Shown piece by piece: positions 61,874 through 64,000 of a DNA stretch of 64,000 nt. The notes beneath the pieces are model-generated. The model was given only the letters and a program-made list of their open reading frames with translations, ran no database searches and was not told the DNA's origin. Each line of letters starts with the position of its first letter. Position 1 is the stretch's first letter. The DNA is taken from contig JAJZVC010000007.1 in NCBI GenBank assembly GCA_021845865.1, forward strand, positions 18,256 to 82,255, given 5' to 3'. The DNA is from Pseudomonadota bacterium (lineage in GTDB: Bacteria; Pseudomonadota; Gammaproteobacteria; Burkholderiales; UBA9220). A program made the translations under genes and the position numbers.

Positions 61874-63730
61874 ATGCTTTCCATCACCCATCTTGCCTAT
61901 CACGTCGGCGGCAAGCCCCTGCTGACCGACGTCAACCTGCAAATCTTCGCCGGCCAGCGCATCGGCCTGGTGGGCCGCAACGGCTGCGGCAAATCCACCC
62001 TGTTCCGCCTCATTCGCGGTGAACTGAAGCCCGACGGCGGCGACATCGCCCTTCAGGCGGGCAAGACCCTGGCCTTCGTGGAACAGGAAATCCTCAACGC
62101 CGAGCGCCCCGCCATCGAGTTCGTCCTCGACGGCGACAGCGAACTGCGCCGGCTGGAACAGGAACTGGCGCGGGACGACCACGATGCCGCCTGGTTCGAG
62201 GCACAGCACCGCTATGAGGCCATCGACGGCTACTCCGCCTCTGCCCGGGCCGCCCAACTCCTGGACGGCCTGGGTTTTTCCAGCGCCGAACTGGAGCGGC
62301 CGGTATCGAGCTTCTCCGGCGGCTGGCGCATGCGCCTGAACCTGGCTCGGGCCCTGATGAAGCGGGCCGACCTGCTGCTCCTGGACGAACCCACCAACCA
62401 TTTGGACCTGGAAGCCATCCTGTGGCTGGAAGCCTACCTGGCCAGGTATCCCGGCGCCATTCTGCTGGTGTCCCACGACCGGGAGTTCCTCAACGCCGTG
62501 GTGAACCGCATCGCCCACGTCCACGACGGCGTCATCGACGTCTACAGCGGCGACTACGACGCCTTCGAGGCCGCCCGCGCCGAGCGCCTCGCCCAGCAGG
62601 ACGCCGCCTACCGCCAGCAGCAGGAAAAGATCGCCCACCTGGAGGATTTCGTGCGCCGCTTCCGGGCCAAGGCCACCAAGGCCAAGCAGGCCCAGAGCCG
62701 CCTCAAGGCCCTGGAACGGCTGGAGCGCATCGCCCCGGCCCACGCCGAGGCGGGCCACTTCGCCATGACCCTCGAGGCCCCGGAACGGGGACCGGACGTA
62801 CTGATCCAGGCCGAGAAACTGGCCTTCGCCTACGGCGGCAAGGCCATCCTCGCCAACGTCGCGTTCACCCTGCGCCAGGGCGGCCGCGTCGCCCTCCTGG
62901 GCCCCAACGGCGCCGGCAAGTCCACCTTCGTCAAGCTCCTGGCGGGGGAACTGGCCCCCACCGCCGGCCGGCTGGAAACCGCTCCCGACATCCGCATCGG
63001 CTACTTCGCCCAGCACCAGCTGGAGCGCCTCGACGCCGGGGCCACCCCCCTGGAGCACATGGAGCGGCTGGCCCCGGACGCTCCCACCCTGGAACTGCGC
63101 AGTTTCCTCGGCCGCTTCGGCTTGGCGGGGGACGAGGAGCAGCGCCCCGTGGCCACCTTCTCCGGCGGCGAGAAAAGCCGCCTGGCCCTGGCCCTGCTGG
63201 CCTGGCAGAAACCCCATCTGCTGCTCCTGGACGAGCCCACCAACCACCTGGACCTGGACATGCGCGACGCCCTCACCCTGGCCCTGGAGGACTACACCGG
63301 CGCCATGGTGCTGGTGTCCCACGACAGGGCCCTGATCCGCGCCACCGCCGACGAGCTGTGGCTGGTGGCGGACGGCGCCGCCGCGCCCTTCGACGGCGAC
63401 CTGGAGGGCTACAAGGCCTGGCTCGACGCCCGCCGCGCCGCGGCCGCGCCGCCGAAACCGGCGGAATCCAGGCCCAAAAACGAGCAACAGGCGCGGCCGA
63501 AAAAGAAGGCGTTGCTGTCGAAGCAGGAAAAACTGGAAAAGGAACTGGCCCAGGCCCAGGAACGTCTCGCCGCCCTCAATCAGCAGCTGGCCGACCCCGT
63601 CTTTTACGCCGACCCCACCCACCCGCGCATCCGGGAGGCCAATGCCGAACGGGAGGCATTGGAAGAAAAAGTGGCGGAAATGGAAGAGGCCTGGCTGGAG
63701 CTGGAAAGCGCCCTGGAGAACGCCGTCTAA
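61874..63730 (+). CDS. ABC-F family ATPase (YheS/Uup-like)
   Basis: Two Walker A (GLVGRNGCGKSTLFRL; ALLGPNGAGKSTFVKL), two signature motifs (SSFSGGWRMRLNLARAL; ATFSGGEKSRLALALL), linker, C-terminal coiled coil. Confidence 0.96.
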   Translation: MLSITHLAYHVGGKPLLTDVNLQIFAGQRIGLVGRNGCGKSTLFRLIRGELKPDGGDIALQAGKTLAFVEQEILNAERPAIEFVLDGDSELRRLEQELARDDHDAAWFEAQHRYEAIDGYSASARAAQLLDGLGFSSAELERPVSSFSGGWRMRLNLARALMKRADLLLLDEPTNHLDLEAILWLEAYLARYPGAILLVSHDREFLNAVVNRIAHVHDGVIDVYSGDYDAFEAARAERLAQQDAAYRQQQEKIAHLEDFVRRFRAKATKAKQAQSRLKALERLERIAPAHAEAGHFAMTLEAPERGPDVLIQAEKLAFAYGGKAILANVAFTLRQGGRVALLGPNGAGKSTFVKLLAGELAPTAGRLETAPDIRIGYFAQHQLERLDAGATPLEHMERLAPDAPTLELRSFLGRFGLAGDEEQRPVATFSGGEKSRLALALLAWQKPHLLLLDEPTNHLDLDMRDALTLALEDYTGAMVLVSHDRALIRATADELWLVADGAAAPFDGDLEGYKAWLDARRAAAAPPKPAESRPKNEQQARPKKKALLSKQEKLEKELAQAQERLAALNQQLADPVFYADPTHPRIREANAEREALEEKVAEMEEAWLELESALENAV

Positions 63731-64000
63731 CCGGCGCCGGCCAGTGGCAGCGCGAGCGTGAAAACGGCGCCGCCTTCGGCGTTGCGGGCCTCGACGCTTC
63801 CTCCCATATGCTCCATGAGCATGCGGGACATGTACAGGCCGATGCCGGTCCCCTTGTCCTTGGTGGTGAAATAGGGGTCGAAAATCTTCGGCAGGATGTC
63901 CTCGGGAATGCCGCCGCCGTTGTCGATGATCCTGATTGTCCCCTTATCCCCTTCCCGCCCCGCGGCGATGCGGATTTTCCCGGCGGGAACGCGGCGCTCG
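63727..64000 (-). CDS. Sensor histidine kinase, C-terminal HATPase domain (runs off window)
   Basis: Not in ORF track. Reverse reading ERRVPAGKIRIAAGREGDKGTIRIIDNGGGIPEDILPKIFDPYFTTKDKGTGIGLYMSRMLMEHMGGSVEARNAEGGAVFTLALPLAGAG* shows N, G1, F and G2 boxes. Confidence 0.93.
   Translation of the reverse strand, partial: ERRVPAGKIRIAAGREGDKGTIRIIDNGGGIPEDILPKIFDPYFTTKDKGTGIGLYMSRMLMEHMGGSVEARNAEGGAVFTLALPLAGAG

Overview
The window is a high-GC, gene-dense chromosomal segment. Gene content and order suggest a betaproteobacterium, probably Rhodocyclales-like; this is an inference from synteny. Most of it is housekeeping: corC-ybeY-phoH-miaB, ychF/pth/rplY/prs/tRNA-Gln/ispE/lolB, mutM, coaD/rsmD, a tandem M16 peptidase pair, ftsYEX-rpoH, a complete cbb3 oxidase cluster (ccoNOQP, ccoG, a FixH-like protein, ccoI, ccoS) next to an FNR gene, bioBFHCD, comF/trmL/HerA-like, gpsA/secB/trxC/grxC/rhodanese, gpmI/envC/ctpA/moeB, slmA/argB, an Hsp20 gene and an ABC-F ATPase. 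There are two tRNAs (Met-CAT, Gln-TTG), several intrinsic terminators, and no CRISPR array, rRNA or intact IS element. The most interesting signals are: (1) an ArsR regulator with two Cys placed as in persulfide sensors, upstream of an RND pump, a DUF2892 protein and a rhodanese, with a perfect 13-bp inverted repeat in front of the pump; (2) a near-perfect CIRCE element covering the apparent rpoH promoter; (3) an orphan FliG C-terminal-domain protein beside moeB; (4) FNR boxes upstream of ccoN (overlapping the fnr stop codon) and upstream of fnr; (5) a sigma-32-like promoter and possible RNA thermometer at the Hsp20 gene; (6) a nested palindrome beside an antiporter gene that separates pth from ychF; (7) a 29-aa membrane smORF beside the cbb3 assembly genes that is absent from the ORF track.
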